Part shown: positions 1 through 8,660 of the stretch, one piece after another | How the letters are laid out: each line of letters opens with the position of its first letter | Numbering within the stretch: the stretch's first letter is position 1 | NCBI RefSeq assembly: GCF_014529985.1 | Contig: NZ_JACVMU010000013.1 | Span: forward strand, 1 to 64,000 | Direction of reading: 5' to 3' | Length of the DNA stretch: 64,000 nt | Source: Leucobacter sp. cx-42 | Lineage (GTDB): Bacteria > Actinomycetota > Actinomycetes > Actinomycetales > Microbacteriaceae | Notes under the pieces: model-generated | The model's database searches: none | Seen by the model: only the letters and a program-made list of their open reading frames with translations | Told to the model about the DNA's origin: nothing | Translations under genes and position numbers: made by a program

Positions 1-119
1 AGGCTGAGATTCTGTTTATGCAGAACCAGCTCAATCGTCGCCCTCGGCAGACTTTGGAGTTTGCAACACCTGCTGAGACACTGAGTGAGTATCTCGCAGG
101 TGTTGCACTCACCGTCTGA
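1..119 (+). pseudogene. 3' end of an IS30-type transposase gene (cut by window edge)
   Basis: From base 3 an open frame reads to a TGA at 117-119. It encodes about 38 residues, including the stretch NQLNRRPRQTLEFATPAETL. The pattern N-x2-L-N-x-RPR-x-TL followed by TPAE is the C-terminal signature of IS30-family transposases. Only this tail is inside the window, so it cannot be said whether the element is complete. The type 'pseudogene' is used only because the gene is partial here. It converges on the E2 gene. A short perfect palindrome (aaagggcccttt, 143-154) follows and could be part of an end or terminator. The family call rests on a short segment. Confidence 0.6.
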
Positions 120-209
120 GACCGCCCTAGGAGTTTCGGCAGAAAGGGCCCTTTTCGTGGGGTTCGCGGGGTTCGCGGGCAACGGAGCCGGCCACGCCAA
201 GCAAGAGAA

Positions 210-1574
210 CTAGTCGAGCAGCAGCGCGGGCTCCTCAAGCACCGAAGCAACGTCTGCGACGAAGCGCGAGATCACGTCGCCGTCGACGACGCGGTGGTCG
301 AAGGATCCGCCCACCATCGTCACCATGCGGGGACGAACCTCGCCGTCAACCACCCACGGCTTCTCGCGGATCGTGCCCATCGCCATGATCGCGACCTCGC
401 CCGGGTTCAGGATCGGCGTACCGAAGTCCATCCCGAAGACACCGATGTTGGTGATCGTGATGGTGCCGTTCTGCATCTCGGCGGGCTTGGTGCGGCCATC
501 ACGCGCGGTGATCGTCAGCTGCTCGATCGCCTGCGCGAGTTCGATGAGGCTGAGCTCCTGCGCGTCCTTGATGTTGGGCACGATGAGTCCGCGCGGCGTC
601 GCAGCCGCGATGCCAAGGTTCACGTAGTACCGGCGAATGATCTCGGTCTCGGTGAAGGTCGAGTTAATCTCGGGATTGCGGCGGATCGCCCACAGCATCG
701 CCTTCGCAAAGATCAACAGGGGCGATACCTTCACACCGGCGAAGTCGGTCGACGTCTTCAGACGCTTCACGAATTCCATGGTGCGGGTCGCATCGACCTC
801 GGTGAAGACGCTCACGTGAGGCGCCTCGTTCGAGCTGAGGGTCATCGCGTTCGCAATGTGCTTGCGCATGCCCTTGAGCGGGATGCGTTCCTCGCGCTGC
901 GGCGATGCTTCAGGGGTCGACAGGTTACGGAAGACGCTCGCCTGCGACGCGTGACGCACGACGTCGTCGCGAAGGATCTCGCCAGCGATGCCCGAGCCTT
1001 CGACCTGAGTGAGGTCGACGCCGAGATCCTTCGCGAGCTTGCGGATCGGCGGCTTCGCGATCACGGGCATTGCCTCGGCGACGGGAATCGGCGGGGGAGT
1101 GAGCAGCGGCTCACCGCCACTGCGACGACGCGAACGCACGGTGCCGGCGTTGCCGTAGCCGACGAGGACGGATCCGCCCTCTTCTTCGTCCGCGGGCACC
1201 TCGGCAGCGGGCGCAGCCGCAGCAGCCTCGGCAGCGGGCGCGGTCTCGCACGCAGCACCCTCAGCACCATCAGCGCACTTCTCGACGGGAGCATCGACCG
1301 ACGCCGCACCAGCGGCGGCCTCGTCAGCCCCGCCTGCAACGCGTACGCGCAGGATCGGCGCGCCAACGGGCACAGTCTCACCGACGGCAGCAAGCACCTC
1401 GGTCACGACGCCACTGAAGGGCGACGGCAGCTCGACCAGCGACTTCGCCGTCTCGATCTCGCAGATGACCTGGTTCAACTCGACAGTGTCACCCGGCGCT
1501 ACGAGCCAGTTGACGATGTCAGCCTCGGTCAAACCCTCGCCAACGTCGGGGAGGGGGAAAGTCATTTCACTCAT
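210..1574 (-). CDS. 2-oxoacid dehydrogenase E2 (dihydrolipoamide acyltransferase)
   Basis: Core acyltransferase of a 2-oxoacid dehydrogenase complex, 454 aa. One N-terminal lipoyl domain (about residues 4-80) carries the lipoylation lysine in ETAKS (K44). A long Ala/Glu-rich linker follows, then an E1/E3-binding domain (about 174-205, [14 protein letters not shown]) and the catalytic domain ending with the active-site motif HRVVDG (H427, D431). It is the last gene of an E1 alpha-E1 beta-E2 operon, 65 bp after E1 beta, with GGAG before the ATG. The split E1 alpha/beta arrangement and single lipoyl domain suggest a branched-chain oxoacid complex (bkd type), but a pyruvate-type substrate is not excluded. 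No E3 (lpd) gene is nearby. Confidence 0.93.
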   Translation of the reverse strand: MSEMTFPLPDVGEGLTEADIVNWLVAPGDTVELNQVICEIETAKSLVELPSPFSGVVTEVLAAVGETVPVGAPILRVRVAGGADEAAAGAASVDAPVEKCADGAEGAACETAPAAEAAAAAPAAEVPADEEEGGSVLVGYGNAGTVRSRRRSGGEPLLTPPPIPVAEAMPVIAKPPIRKLAKDLGVDLTQVEGSGIAGEILRDDVVRHASQASVFRNLSTPEASPQREERIPLKGMRKHIANAMTLSSNEAPHVSVFTEVDATRTMEFVKRLKTSTDFAGVKVSPLLIFAKAMLWAIRRNPEINSTFTETEIIRRYYVNLGIAAATPRGLIVPNIKDAQELSLIELAQAIEQLTITARDGRTKPAEMQNGTITITNIGVFGMDFGTPILNPGEVAIMAMGTIREKPWVVDGEVRPRMVTMVGGSFDHRVVDGDVISRFVADVASVLEEPALLLD

Positions 1575-1639
1575 GAGGACTCCTCAAGCCTGATGTTCAG
1601 TCTCAGTATGTCGCACGATCCGCGTGGCGCGGGCCGGGC

Positions 1640-2641
1640 TTAGTAGTGCATGGTGCGGTCGACGGCCTCGAGGACCCGATCCGCATCAGGAAGGAACAGT
1701 CCCTCAAGACGAGCCGCAGGGTACGGCGTATCGAAGCCAGCGACCCGGAACACGGGAGCCTGCAGCGAATAGAACGCGTGCTCAGCAACGTACGCCGCGA
1801 TCTCGCTACCAACGCTCGCGTTGCCCGAGGCCTCCTGCGCGACGACGAGGCGTCCCGTCTTGCGCACGGATTCGAGCAGCGGCTCGTAGTCGATGGGGGA
1901 GATGCTGCGCAGATCAACCACCTCGAGGCTGGTGCCTTCGGTCGCCGCGACCTCTGCTGCCTGGAGCAGGGTCGTCACCATTGCGCCGTAGCCAACGACG
2001 GTGCAATCGGTGCCGGTGCGCGCAACGCGGGCGGTGTGCAGGTCGGTTGCGGGCTGATCGAAGTCGACCTCGCCCTTCATCCAGTACTTCGCCTTGGGCT
2101 CGAAGAAGAGCACGGGATCCGGCGACTCAATCGCCTGCTGGATCATCCAGTACGCATCATTCGGCGTCGACGGAGCGACCACGCGCAGACCCGGAGTGTG
2201 CGCAAAATACGCCTCGGGGCTCTCAGAGTGATGCTCGATCGCGCCAATGTGTCCACCGTATGGGACGCGGATCACGATCGGCATCGACACCTTGCCGTCA
2301 TGCCGATTGGTGAACTTTGCGAGCTGCGACACGATCTGGTTGAACGCCGGGAAGATGAATCCGTCGAACTGGATCTCAATGACCGGGCGGAAGCCGTGCA
2401 TCGCAAGACCGATCGCGTTGCCGACGATGCCGGCCTCTGCGAGCGGGGTATCGAGCACGCGCGCCGAACCAAACTCAGCGTGCAGCTTGTCGGTGATGCG
2501 GAACACGCCACCGAGCGGGCCGATGTCTTCGCCCATCATGAGGACTCGGTCATCATTCTTCATCGCCGCGCGCAGACCCTCATTGATCGCACGGGCCATG
2601 GGCAGGGTCTGACGACCCGCGGTAATCTCTGCGTCGCTCAT
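1640..2641 (-). CDS. 2-oxoacid dehydrogenase E1 component, beta subunit
   Basis: 333 aa, the normal length for an E1 beta subunit. It forms the alpha2beta2 thiamine-diphosphate decarboxylase with the product of the upstream gene. Visible family features are the N-terminal MARAINEGLRAAM segment, GEDIGPLGGVFRIT with the conserved Glu that activates the cofactor, and the C-terminal transketolase-like part (VVDLRSISPID, VAQEA). The start codon directly abuts the stop of E1 alpha (0 bp between them), indicating translational coupling. Substrate class, branched-chain versus pyruvate, is inferred only from operon type. Confidence 0.93.
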   Translation of the reverse strand: MSDAEITAGRQTLPMARAINEGLRAAMKNDDRVLMMGEDIGPLGGVFRITDKLHAEFGSARVLDTPLAEAGIVGNAIGLAMHGFRPVIEIQFDGFIFPAFNQIVSQLAKFTNRHDGKVSMPIVIRVPYGGHIGAIEHHSESPEAYFAHTPGLRVVAPSTPNDAYWMIQQAIESPDPVLFFEPKAKYWMKGEVDFDQPATDLHTARVARTGTDCTVVGYGAMVTTLLQAAEVAATEGTSLEVVDLRSISPIDYEPLLESVRKTGRLVVAQEASGNASVGSEIAAYVAEHAFYSLQAPVFRVAGFDTPYPAARLEGLFLPDADRVLEAVDRTMHY

Positions 2642-3835
2642 TTAGGCGCCTTCCTCAAACGATGCTTCGTAGCGCTCGAGCCATGCGCGCTGTTCTTCAA
2701 TGCGCGGATGCTCAGCCGAGTACACGTTGGCAAACATGGAGTCAGCCTCGGGGGCCGGAGCGGTGAGAATCTGGTCGCGGATACGCTTCGCTTCGCGATC
2801 CGCCACTTCTGCGACCTGAGTAAAGAACTCGTCCTCGACGCCCTTCGAACGCAGGAAGATCTCCATGCGCTCGATGGGGTCGCGGTCGCGCCAGGACTCG
2901 AGTTCTTCGTTCTCGCGGTAGCGCGTGGGGTCGTCACTCGTCGTGTGCGCGCCGATGCGGTAGGTGAGGGCTTCGATGTAGCTCGGTCCGCCGCCTTCGC
3001 GCGCGAGGCGCATGAACCGGCGACCCACTGCGAACGCAGCGAGCGGATCGTTGCCATCAATCTGCACCGCGCGAATGCCAAAACCAAGCGCGCGACGGTA
3101 CAGGGGAGTGCGCGTCTGGCGCGTCACCGGCACCGAGATTGCCCACTTGTTGTTCTGCACAACGAAGACCTGCGGGGTCTGGTAGCTCGCAGCGAAGACG
3201 AGCGCCTCGTTCGCGTCGCCCTGGCTCGAGGTGCCATCACCGTAGAAGACCATGGTTGCCTCGCCGGTCGGCTCCGCGGCCTCACCCGGGTCGAGCGTCA
3301 TGGGGGCGGATCCGCCTGCGGCGAGCGCGTCACGCTTGGCGTTGAGCACCTGCCCGAGGGCGTATCCGGTCGCGTGCGGCGCCTGAGCGCCGAGCACGAG
3401 CGTGTACAGGTGGAAGTTCCCGTTCGCGGGATCGGTCACGTCCCAGCCGCCGTGCGAGAAGCCACGGAAGAGGAGTGCGAGTTCTGCGAGGTCTACGCCG
3501 CGGATGCGCGCGATCGCGTGCTCACGGTACGCGGGGAAGATGTGGTCCTGGGGCGCTGCCGCGTGCGCGAGGCCGACCTGGCAACCTTCCTGACCAACGC
3601 TCGGTACCCAGAGGGCGAGCTGGCCCTGGCGCTGCAGGTGCGTGCACTCCGTGTCGAACGCACGGGTCGCGACCATGTCGCTGTACCACTCCTTGAAGTC
3701 GTCGAGCGTTGCTGCCTCGAGTTCTTCTGCGTACTCGACGGCGGTGTCTGAGGGGGCGTAGTTGCCTGCTTCGTCGAGGAATCGGATGGGTTCCGGATCG
3801 CTCATATCGAAGCCAAGAGTGAGGTTTTGGCTCAT
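2642..3835 (-). CDS. 2-oxoacid dehydrogenase E1 component, alpha subunit
   Basis: 397 aa. Binds thiamine diphosphate/Mg through the motif beginning GDGTSSQGDANEA and ending VVQNN, the classic GDG-x(about 25)-NN pattern. The C-terminal half has the phosphorylation-loop-like region YRIGAHTTSDDPTRYR and the sequence RDPIERM, typical of branched-chain E1 alpha proteins. First gene of the operon. The ATG at 3835 is used; an alternative ATG lies 10 codons downstream (3805), so the N-terminus is slightly uncertain. It is transcribed divergently from the small membrane protein at 3994, and the intervening 158 bp hold an inverted repeat (3906-3948). Confidence 0.93.
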   Translation of the reverse strand: MSQNLTLGFDMSDPEPIRFLDEAGNYAPSDTAVEYAEELEAATLDDFKEWYSDMVATRAFDTECTHLQRQGQLALWVPSVGQEGCQVGLAHAAAPQDHIFPAYREHAIARIRGVDLAELALLFRGFSHGGWDVTDPANGNFHLYTLVLGAQAPHATGYALGQVLNAKRDALAAGGSAPMTLDPGEAAEPTGEATMVFYGDGTSSQGDANEALVFAASYQTPQVFVVQNNKWAISVPVTRQTRTPLYRRALGFGIRAVQIDGNDPLAAFAVGRRFMRLAREGGGPSYIEALTYRIGAHTTSDDPTRYRENEELESWRDRDPIERMEIFLRSKGVEDEFFTQVAEVADREAKRIRDQILTAPAPEADSMFANVYSAEHPRIEEQRAWLERYEASFEEGA

Positions 3836-3905
3836 AGCTCCCGAGTCTACTTAGCGTCCGTTCTCAGATCGTTATATGGGCGCGTCGTTTGCTGGGAGTT
3901 TGCGG

Positions 3906-3948
3906 GGGCGCGGATCGGAGGCGTGGTGTCGCTGCCCGATCCGCGCCC
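3906..3948. repeat. Perfect 13-bp inverted repeat with GGCGCGGATC arm
   Basis: The arms gggcgcggatcgg (3906-3918) and ccgatccgcgccc (3936-3948) are exact complements around a 17-nt loop. It sits in the divergent promoter region between the E1 alpha gene and the membrane protein at 3994, so it is not in a terminator position. A very similar hairpin occurs at 8602-8650. It could be an operator, a cruciform or a repeat element; the sequence alone does not decide. Confidence 0.7.
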
Positions 3949-3993
3949 ATGTTCTCTGGTCGGTTGTCAGCGCTCGATGCGAGGATGGTTCGC

Positions 3994-4404
3994 ATGCGCA
4001 TGATTCTTCGTATTGCCGTCAGCTCGTTCGCCCTCTGGCTCACGACCCTCATCGTGGGTGGCAGCGGTGACCACGGGTTCTGGGTGCGCGCCTATGAGCC
4101 CACCGAGCAGGCACACGTGGTGACCCTCGTGTTGGTCGCGCTCGCGTTCGGTCTCGTGAACGCGACGCTCGGCAAGATCGTGCGGTTTGTGTCGATCCCG
4201 CTGTACATCATCACCTTTGGTCTGTTCGCATTCATCGTGAACGGCATCATGGTCTCTGTGGTCGTGTGGCTGTCTGACCTGGCTGGATTCGGCCTTGAGG
4301 TGAGCGGCTTCTGGTGGGGCGTGCTTGGCGCGTTCGTGATGTCGCTGCTTGCGAGCCTCATGAACTCGATTCTCGGCACGAAGAAGAGCAAGAACCGTAA
4401 GTAA
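3994..4404 (+). CDS. Small integral membrane protein, phage-holin-4 superfamily (YvlD-like)
   Basis: 136 aa from the chosen ATG, which has gagg nine bases upstream; the same frame is open further upstream (to 3889) but without a better start. Four hydrophobic segments are visible (about residues 4-20, 42-60, 66-90 and 100-122), and the C-terminus is Lys-rich (TKKSKNRK). The pattern VTLVLVALAFGLVNATLG...IPLYIITFGLFAFIVNGIMV is typical of the chromosomal 'phage holin family' (Pfam Phage_holin_4_2) membrane proteins, which are not phage lysis genes. The cellular function is unknown. Downstream by 14 bp is a phosphatase gene. Confidence 0.8.
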   Translation: MRMILRIAVSSFALWLTTLIVGGSGDHGFWVRAYEPTEQAHVVTLVLVALAFGLVNATLGKIVRFVSIPLYIITFGLFAFIVNGIMVSVVVWLSDLAGFGLEVSGFWWGVLGAFVMSLLASLMNSILGTKKSKNRK

Positions 4405-4418
4405 AGAGGAGTCCCCCT

Positions 4419-4907
4419 GTGTCAGCACCCGCTTCGGCTTCGGCCGCTTCGCCGTTCCACATCAGCTTCGTCTGCACCGGCAACATTTGCCGCTCACCCA
4501 TGGGTGAGGTGATCTTCCGCGAGCTCGCCGAGCAGGCTGGCGTTGCTGAGCGCTTCGTCATCACCTCACGCGGCACGCACAATTACCACGTGGGCAATGG
4601 CGCTGATCCGCGCACCGTGGCATCGCTCGCCGAAGCCGGATACAACGGCAGCGCCCACCGCGCCGCTCAGCTGTCTGATGGCGACATCGCGTCGCACGAC
4701 CTGCTGATTGCGCTCGATCGCGGCCACGAGGAGATCATGCGGGGGCGCGGAGCTGACCGCATTGAGCTGTTGACTGCGTACGATCCTGAGTCACCGGCGG
4801 ATCCCGACGTGTTCGACCCCTACTACTCAGACGCGGCCGCCTTCGACGACGTCCGAGACCAGGTGGAACGCAGCTGCCGAGCGCTGCTCACAGCCCTCAC
4901 CTCGTAG
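4419..4907 (+). CDS. Low-molecular-weight protein-tyrosine phosphatase
   Basis: 162 aa cytoplasmic phosphatase. The P-loop CTGNICRSP near the N-terminus supplies the catalytic Cys19 and Arg25 (C-x5-R-S). The C-terminal VFDPYYSD provides the general-acid Asp (DPYY). GTG start at 4419 with aagagga about 10 bases upstream. It probably forms a two-gene transcript with the preceding membrane protein. The target is not predictable from sequence; in actinobacteria such enzymes act on tyrosine- or arginine-phosphorylated proteins, or have polysaccharide-related roles. Confidence 0.92.
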   Translation: MSAPASASAASPFHISFVCTGNICRSPMGEVIFRELAEQAGVAERFVITSRGTHNYHVGNGADPRTVASLAEAGYNGSAHRAAQLSDGDIASHDLLIALDRGHEEIMRGRGADRIELLTAYDPESPADPDVFDPYYSDAAAFDDVRDQVERSCRALLTALTS

Positions 4908-5036
4908 GAGTTTGGGGCACTTCCTGTGGGTAAGCGACCCCCAGGCTGGCGCCCCCGTGCGAACGTGAAAGAATAGAAGAACGATTTCGGTTCTCCCATA
5001 CGGGTGAGCCACACGTCACGATCGCACGGAGATGCA

Positions 5037-6416
5037 ATGACCAATCTTCCCCCGCAGCCCATCAGCCCCCTCGACGGCCGCTACCGCGCAGCCGTTACCG
5101 AGCTCGGCAACACTCTCTCGGAGGCGGGCCTGAACAAGGCACGCGTGCACGTTGAGGTTGAGTGGCTCGCCTACCTCACCTCGAACTCGCTCCTTGGCGG
5201 CAGCCCGATCGCTGACGACCAGCTCGCATCGCTCCGCGAGTGGGCTGCGAACTTCGGCCAGACCGAGATCGACAAGCTTGCTGGCATCGAGGCAGTCACC
5301 CACCACGACGTGAAGGCTGTCGAGTACCTCATCCGTGAGCGCCTCGAGGCACAGGGCCTCGCAGCGTTCGCTGAGCTCACCCACGTGTGCTGCACCAGCG
5401 AAGACATCAACAACCTGTCGTACGCACTCACCGTCAAGCACGCTGTTGCTGACGCATGGCGTCCGAAGTTCGTCGCGGTCATCGACGAGCTCGCTCGCCA
5501 GGCTGAGCTGTACCGCGAGCTCCCCATGATGAGCCGTACCCACGGTCAGCCCGCTACGCCGACCACCCTCGGCAAGGAGATCGCGGTCTTCGTCTACCGT
5601 CTCCGCCGCCAGCTCGAGCAGATCGACCGCATCGAGTACCTCGGCAAGTTCTCAGGCGCGACCGGCACCTTCGCTGCGCACCTCGCAGCAGACCCCGCAG
5701 CTGACTGGGAGAAGATCTCGCGCGAGTTCGTTGAGGGCCTCGGCCTCGACTGGAACCCGCTCACCACGCAGATCGAGTCGCACGACTGGCAGGCAGAGCT
5801 GTACACCCGTATGGCTCACGCAAACCGTATCCTGCACAACCTCGCGACCGACATCTGGAGCTACATCTCGATCGGTTACTTCCGCCAGACCCCCGTTGCT
5901 GGCGCAACCGGTTCGTCGACCATGCCCCACAAGGTCAACCCGATCCGCTTCGAGAACGCAGAGGCAAACCTCGAGCTCTCAAACGCACTGCTCGACTCGC
6001 TCGCAGCAACCCTCGTGACCAGCCGCTGGCAGCGCGACCTCACCGACTCGTCGGCACAGCGCAACATCGGTGTCGCATTCGGCCACTCGGTGCTCGCACT
6101 CGACAACATCCTCAAGGGCCTCGGCCAGATCGACGCAGCGCCTGAGGCACTCGCGTACGATCTCGATCACAACTGGGAGGTCCTCGGCGAGGCGATCCAG
6201 ACCGTGATCCGCGCAGAGGTGACCGCTGGTCGCTCGTCTATCAAGGACCCGTACGCAGCACTCAAGGAGCTCACCCGCGGCCGCCGTATCGGCCAGGCAG
6301 AGCTCGTCGAGTTCGTTGAGGCTCTCGAAATCGGTGACGAGGCAAAGCAGCGCCTCCTGAAGCTCACCCCCGCTACCTACATCGGCAGCGCAACCGAGCT
6401 CCTCAAGTACCTCTAG
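5037..6416 (+). CDS. purB: Adenylosuccinate lyase
   Basis: 459 aa from the ATG preceded by cggaga (the frame is open to 5004). Catalyses fumarate elimination from SAICAR and adenylosuccinate in purine synthesis. The fumarase/aspartase signature GSSTMPHKVNP is present, together with PISPLDGRYR at the N-terminus, the TSEDINN segment and the SRTHGQPATPTTLGKE catalytic-histidine region. Codon use is strongly biased to C/G-ending codons, consistent with good expression. The gene stands alone, with the siderophore-interacting protein downstream in the same direction after 71 bp. Confidence 0.97.
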   Translation: MTNLPPQPISPLDGRYRAAVTELGNTLSEAGLNKARVHVEVEWLAYLTSNSLLGGSPIADDQLASLREWAANFGQTEIDKLAGIEAVTHHDVKAVEYLIRERLEAQGLAAFAELTHVCCTSEDINNLSYALTVKHAVADAWRPKFVAVIDELARQAELYRELPMMSRTHGQPATPTTLGKEIAVFVYRLRRQLEQIDRIEYLGKFSGATGTFAAHLAADPAADWEKISREFVEGLGLDWNPLTTQIESHDWQAELYTRMAHANRILHNLATDIWSYISIGYFRQTPVAGATGSSTMPHKVNPIRFENAEANLELSNALLDSLAATLVTSRWQRDLTDSSAQRNIGVAFGHSVLALDNILKGLGQIDAAPEALAYDLDHNWEVLGEAIQTVIRAEVTAGRSSIKDPYAALKELTRGRRIGQAELVEFVEALEIGDEAKQRLLKLTPATYIGSATELLKYL

Positions 6417-6487
6417 GGGTTACTGCTCAGGTCTTCCTGATTCGCAGCTGATTGCTGAGACGGGGTGATTCAGGCCATGCTGAATGC

Positions 6488-7330
6488 ATGACTGCATCAC
6501 CCCGTTTCGCATTTTCCACCACTCGGCACCGATTTACCGCACGAGAGGTACGGGTGATCGCGGTCTATCGCCCCGTACCCACCATTGCGCGCCTCACCTT
6601 CACCGGCGATGACCTCGCAGACTTCACCGCGACCGGCCCCGGCGATCACGTGAAGGCATTCTTCCCGCACCCCGTCACCGGTGAGCTGCTGGCACCCAAG
6701 GCTGTTGGCCCCGGCGAGGATGGCATCATTCGTCCCGACGGCCAGACGTTCCCACGCGACTTCACGCCCCTCAACGTCCGTGAGACGGCCGATGGCGTCT
6801 GCTTCGACCTCGACTTCGTTCTTCATGAAAACCCCGGCCCTGCGTCCGCCTGGGCCGAAAAGGCGGTCATTGGCGACACCATCGTCGTCGCGGGCCCGCG
6901 TGGCTCGCGTGGCATCCCCGAGGGCATCGACAGCCTCGTGTGCATCGTCGACCCCACCGCGCTGCCCGCGGTCACTCGCTGGATCGCCGGACTCCCCAAC
7001 GTCTCCGACATCGAGGTCGTCGCAGATGTCGACCCGGCAAGCATCGAGTGGGTCGAAGAGTACCTGCGCATCTCAACGGGCCGAGACATCCTCGTCCGTG
7101 AACCCCTCGGCGGACTCGCGCAGGCCATGCTCGACAGCGAAGTCGGCGCGGGTACGTACGTATTCGTCGCCGGCGAGGCAACGAGCCTGATTCCGGTGCG
7201 CCGCGCTATCCGTGACGAGATCGGGCTGCCCCGCGAGCAGTACACCGTGAGCGGCTACTGGCGTCGCGGCGAGGCCAACTTCGATCACCACGGCCCGCTC
7301 GACCCGAGCGAGCCCGAAGCAGGGGAGTAA
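6488..7330 (+). CDS. Siderophore-interacting (SIP) FAD-dependent ferric reductase family protein
   Basis: About 280 aa from the ATG at 6488; no strong Shine-Dalgarno is visible and the frame is open to 6452. The N-terminal flavin-binding barrel contains RDFTPLNVRE (normally R-x-Y-T/S) and GPRGSRG. The C-terminal SIP domain ends with GYWRRGEANFDHH, a hallmark of SIP proteins that reduce ferric siderophores to free iron in the cytoplasm. No siderophore transporter or Fur-type operator was recognised nearby. Its 3' end faces a minus-strand gene across repeat copy A and a terminator. Confidence 0.9.
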   Translation: MTASPRFAFSTTRHRFTAREVRVIAVYRPVPTIARLTFTGDDLADFTATGPGDHVKAFFPHPVTGELLAPKAVGPGEDGIIRPDGQTFPRDFTPLNVRETADGVCFDLDFVLHENPGPASAWAEKAVIGDTIVVAGPRGSRGIPEGIDSLVCIVDPTALPAVTRWIAGLPNVSDIEVVADVDPASIEWVEEYLRISTGRDILVREPLGGLAQAMLDSEVGAGTYVFVAGEATSLIPVRRAIRDEIGLPREQYTVSGYWRRGEANFDHHGPLDPSEPEAGE

Positions 7331-7417
7331 GGGCGGAGGCGGGGCAGCCCGGCGTACGCGGCTAGTTGCCCCGCCGCCCTGGCTGCCTGGCTGCCTGGCT
7401 TCCTGGCGCCCCGCCTT

Positions 7418-7510
7418 ACCCCTTCGAAACAGGCTGCTTCTCTCGAAAAGCACCTTTTCATGCGCATGAAGAGCCTCATCTCGAGAGAAACGAACTGTTT
7501 CGAGGGGTTG
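7418..7510. repeat. Intergenic palindromic element, copy A (93 bp)
   Basis: Near-palindrome between convergent genes. The outer arms are accccttcgaaacag and ctgtttcgaggggttg. The inner arms are cttctctcga and tctcgagagaa, and the centre is a perfect 14-base palindrome ttcatgcgcatgaa (7457-7470). The same architecture and length recur in copies B-E (14392, 47717, 52084, 55176). No coding capacity is evident. Confidence 0.8.
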
Positions 7511-7535
7511 AGCGTTGCACAGGCCCCAGAAACGC

Positions 7536-7565
7536 AAAAAGCCCCGGGCAATCCCGGGGCTTTTT
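7536..7565. terminator. Bidirectional rho-independent terminator
   Basis: The stem aaaaagccccggg / cccggggcttttt is perfect, with a 4-nt loop. Runs of A on one side and T on the other make it work in both directions, for the SIP gene (+) and the small membrane gene at 7579 (-). Confidence 0.9.
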
Positions 7566-7578
7566 CCACAACTTGCGC

Positions 7579-7866
7579 TTAGTGTGCGTCGTCCGTGCTC
7601 GGCTTCTGCAGCACCTTGCGAGCCTCTTCGTCTTCTTCGCTGCGCTTGCCACCGAGGCCGAGCAGGGCAACACCCATGACCGAAACGATGAACGCAACAA
7701 GAGCGAAGATCAGGGCGAGGCGAATGTCGCGCGTCGCGAAGACAACAACGAGACCCGCGAAGACCGCGAGAACGCCCGAGAACACGAGCAGCTCTACGGG
7801 ACGCATACGGTCCTTGCGCAGGGGCTCGTGCGACTGAGACTGCTTGGGATCATTCGACTTCGTCAT
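7579..7866 (-). CDS. Small two-TM membrane protein of unknown function
   Basis: 95 aa. A hydrophilic N-terminus (MTKSNDPKQSQS) precedes two hydrophobic segments (about residues 24-44 and 49-70). The C-terminus is acidic/basic and soluble (KRSEEDEEARKVL), so both ends are probably cytoplasmic. It lies 56 bp downstream of the HdeD-like gene on the same strand and may be cotranscribed. I do not recognise the family with confidence; actinobacteria often carry such small DUF membrane proteins near the ABC of envelope genes, but no function can be given. Confidence 0.75.
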   Translation of the reverse strand: MTKSNDPKQSQSHEPLRKDRMRPVELLVFSGVLAVFAGLVVVFATRDIRLALIFALVAFIVSVMGVALLGLGGKRSEEDEEARKVLQKPSTDDAH

Positions 7867-7922
7867 GACTGCTTTCTTCGTTTCTTCGTAACTAGATTCC
7901 GTGGTGAGTACTGCGCGCGCAG

Positions 7923-8513
7923 TTACTCAGACTTCTGCGCGGCGCTGACGCCGTTGCGCTTCGAGTCAAAAGCTGCGATGCCGAGGAATACACCGGCAAT
8001 GATGGTGTACGCGCCGAAGAAGCCGAGCACGGCGACGGCGTCGTTGCGTGCCAACAGCACGAGAATTGCGAGGAGCAGGCCTGCCGCACCGATCAGTGCG
8101 GGATCCTGGCGTGTACCGGGCTGCGTGACCATCGCGACGAACTCCAGGAGGCCGCTGATGAGTGCCCAAACTGCGACGATGATCGCGTAGCCAACGACCT
8201 CGCCGGTCATCGGGAGCACGACGGTCGCGACAAGTGAGACGAGGCCAAGCAGCAACGGCATCACCGAACGTGCCTCGTCCTTGCGCGCAAACCACTCAAC
8301 GAGGTGCATGATGCCGATGATCGCGAGGCCACCCGCGGTGACAAGGAAATCAAAGTTGAAGTTCGAGTGCATGGTGGCCGAGAAGGTCACGATCATACCC
8401 ACCGCGAACAGCACGATTGCGCGCGCAATGCGAACGCCTCGTGGGGCGAGTCGAGAGACAGATTCCTGAGCCGAACCCGTAGTCACGGTTTCGCGCTGTG
8501 CAGACACACTCAT
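7923..8513 (-). CDS. HdeD/DUF308-like multi-pass membrane protein
   Basis: 196 aa from the ATG preceded by aaagggg (frame open to 8528). It has a soluble N-terminus (about 35 residues) and then about six hydrophobic helices. These include VRIARAIVLFAVGMIVTFSA, FLVTAGGLAIIGIMHLVEWF and the last helix FFGAYTIIAGVFLGIAAF. The repeat-like architecture and the terminal 'GAYTIIAGVFLGIAAF' segment resemble DUF308/HdeD membrane proteins. Cellular role unknown. It precedes the two-TM gene at 7579. Confidence 0.7.
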   Translation of the reverse strand: MSVSAQRETVTTGSAQESVSRLAPRGVRIARAIVLFAVGMIVTFSATMHSNFNFDFLVTAGGLAIIGIMHLVEWFARKDEARSVMPLLLGLVSLVATVVLPMTGEVVGYAIIVAVWALISGLLEFVAMVTQPGTRQDPALIGAAGLLLAILVLLARNDAVAVLGFFGAYTIIAGVFLGIAAFDSKRNGVSAAQKSE

Positions 8514-8601
8514 ATCGACCCCTTTCATTGGCCCCCAGCGATTGTACTCGCTCTCCCTGTGCGCTGACAGTCAGCTGGGTGTGGCGCGCAGCACACAGAG
8601 C

Positions 8602-8650
8602 GGGCGCGGATCGTTGGGGTGCGATGCACGCTGCCCCGATCCGCGGCCCA
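8602..8650. repeat. Inverted repeat with GGCGCGGATC arm, possible dnaB terminator
   Basis: gggcgcggatcg (8602-8613) pairs with cgatccgcggccc (8638-8650) with a one-base bulge. It closely resembles the hairpin at 3906-3948, including a loop ending in cgctgcccc/cgctgccc. It lies immediately downstream of dnaB (minus strand) and upstream of the HdeD-like gene. No T-run follows, so termination is uncertain. Confidence 0.6.
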
Positions 8651-8660
8651 TACTCCCGAA

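Noticed and set aside
3994-4404. Possible prophage signal from a 'holin family' protein
   Set aside because: This holin-4 superfamily is a common chromosomal membrane family, and no other phage genes lie nearby.
6647-6656. cacgtgaa in the SIP gene as a parS
   Set aside because: Only the central bases match; the flanking tgttt/aaaca arms are absent.
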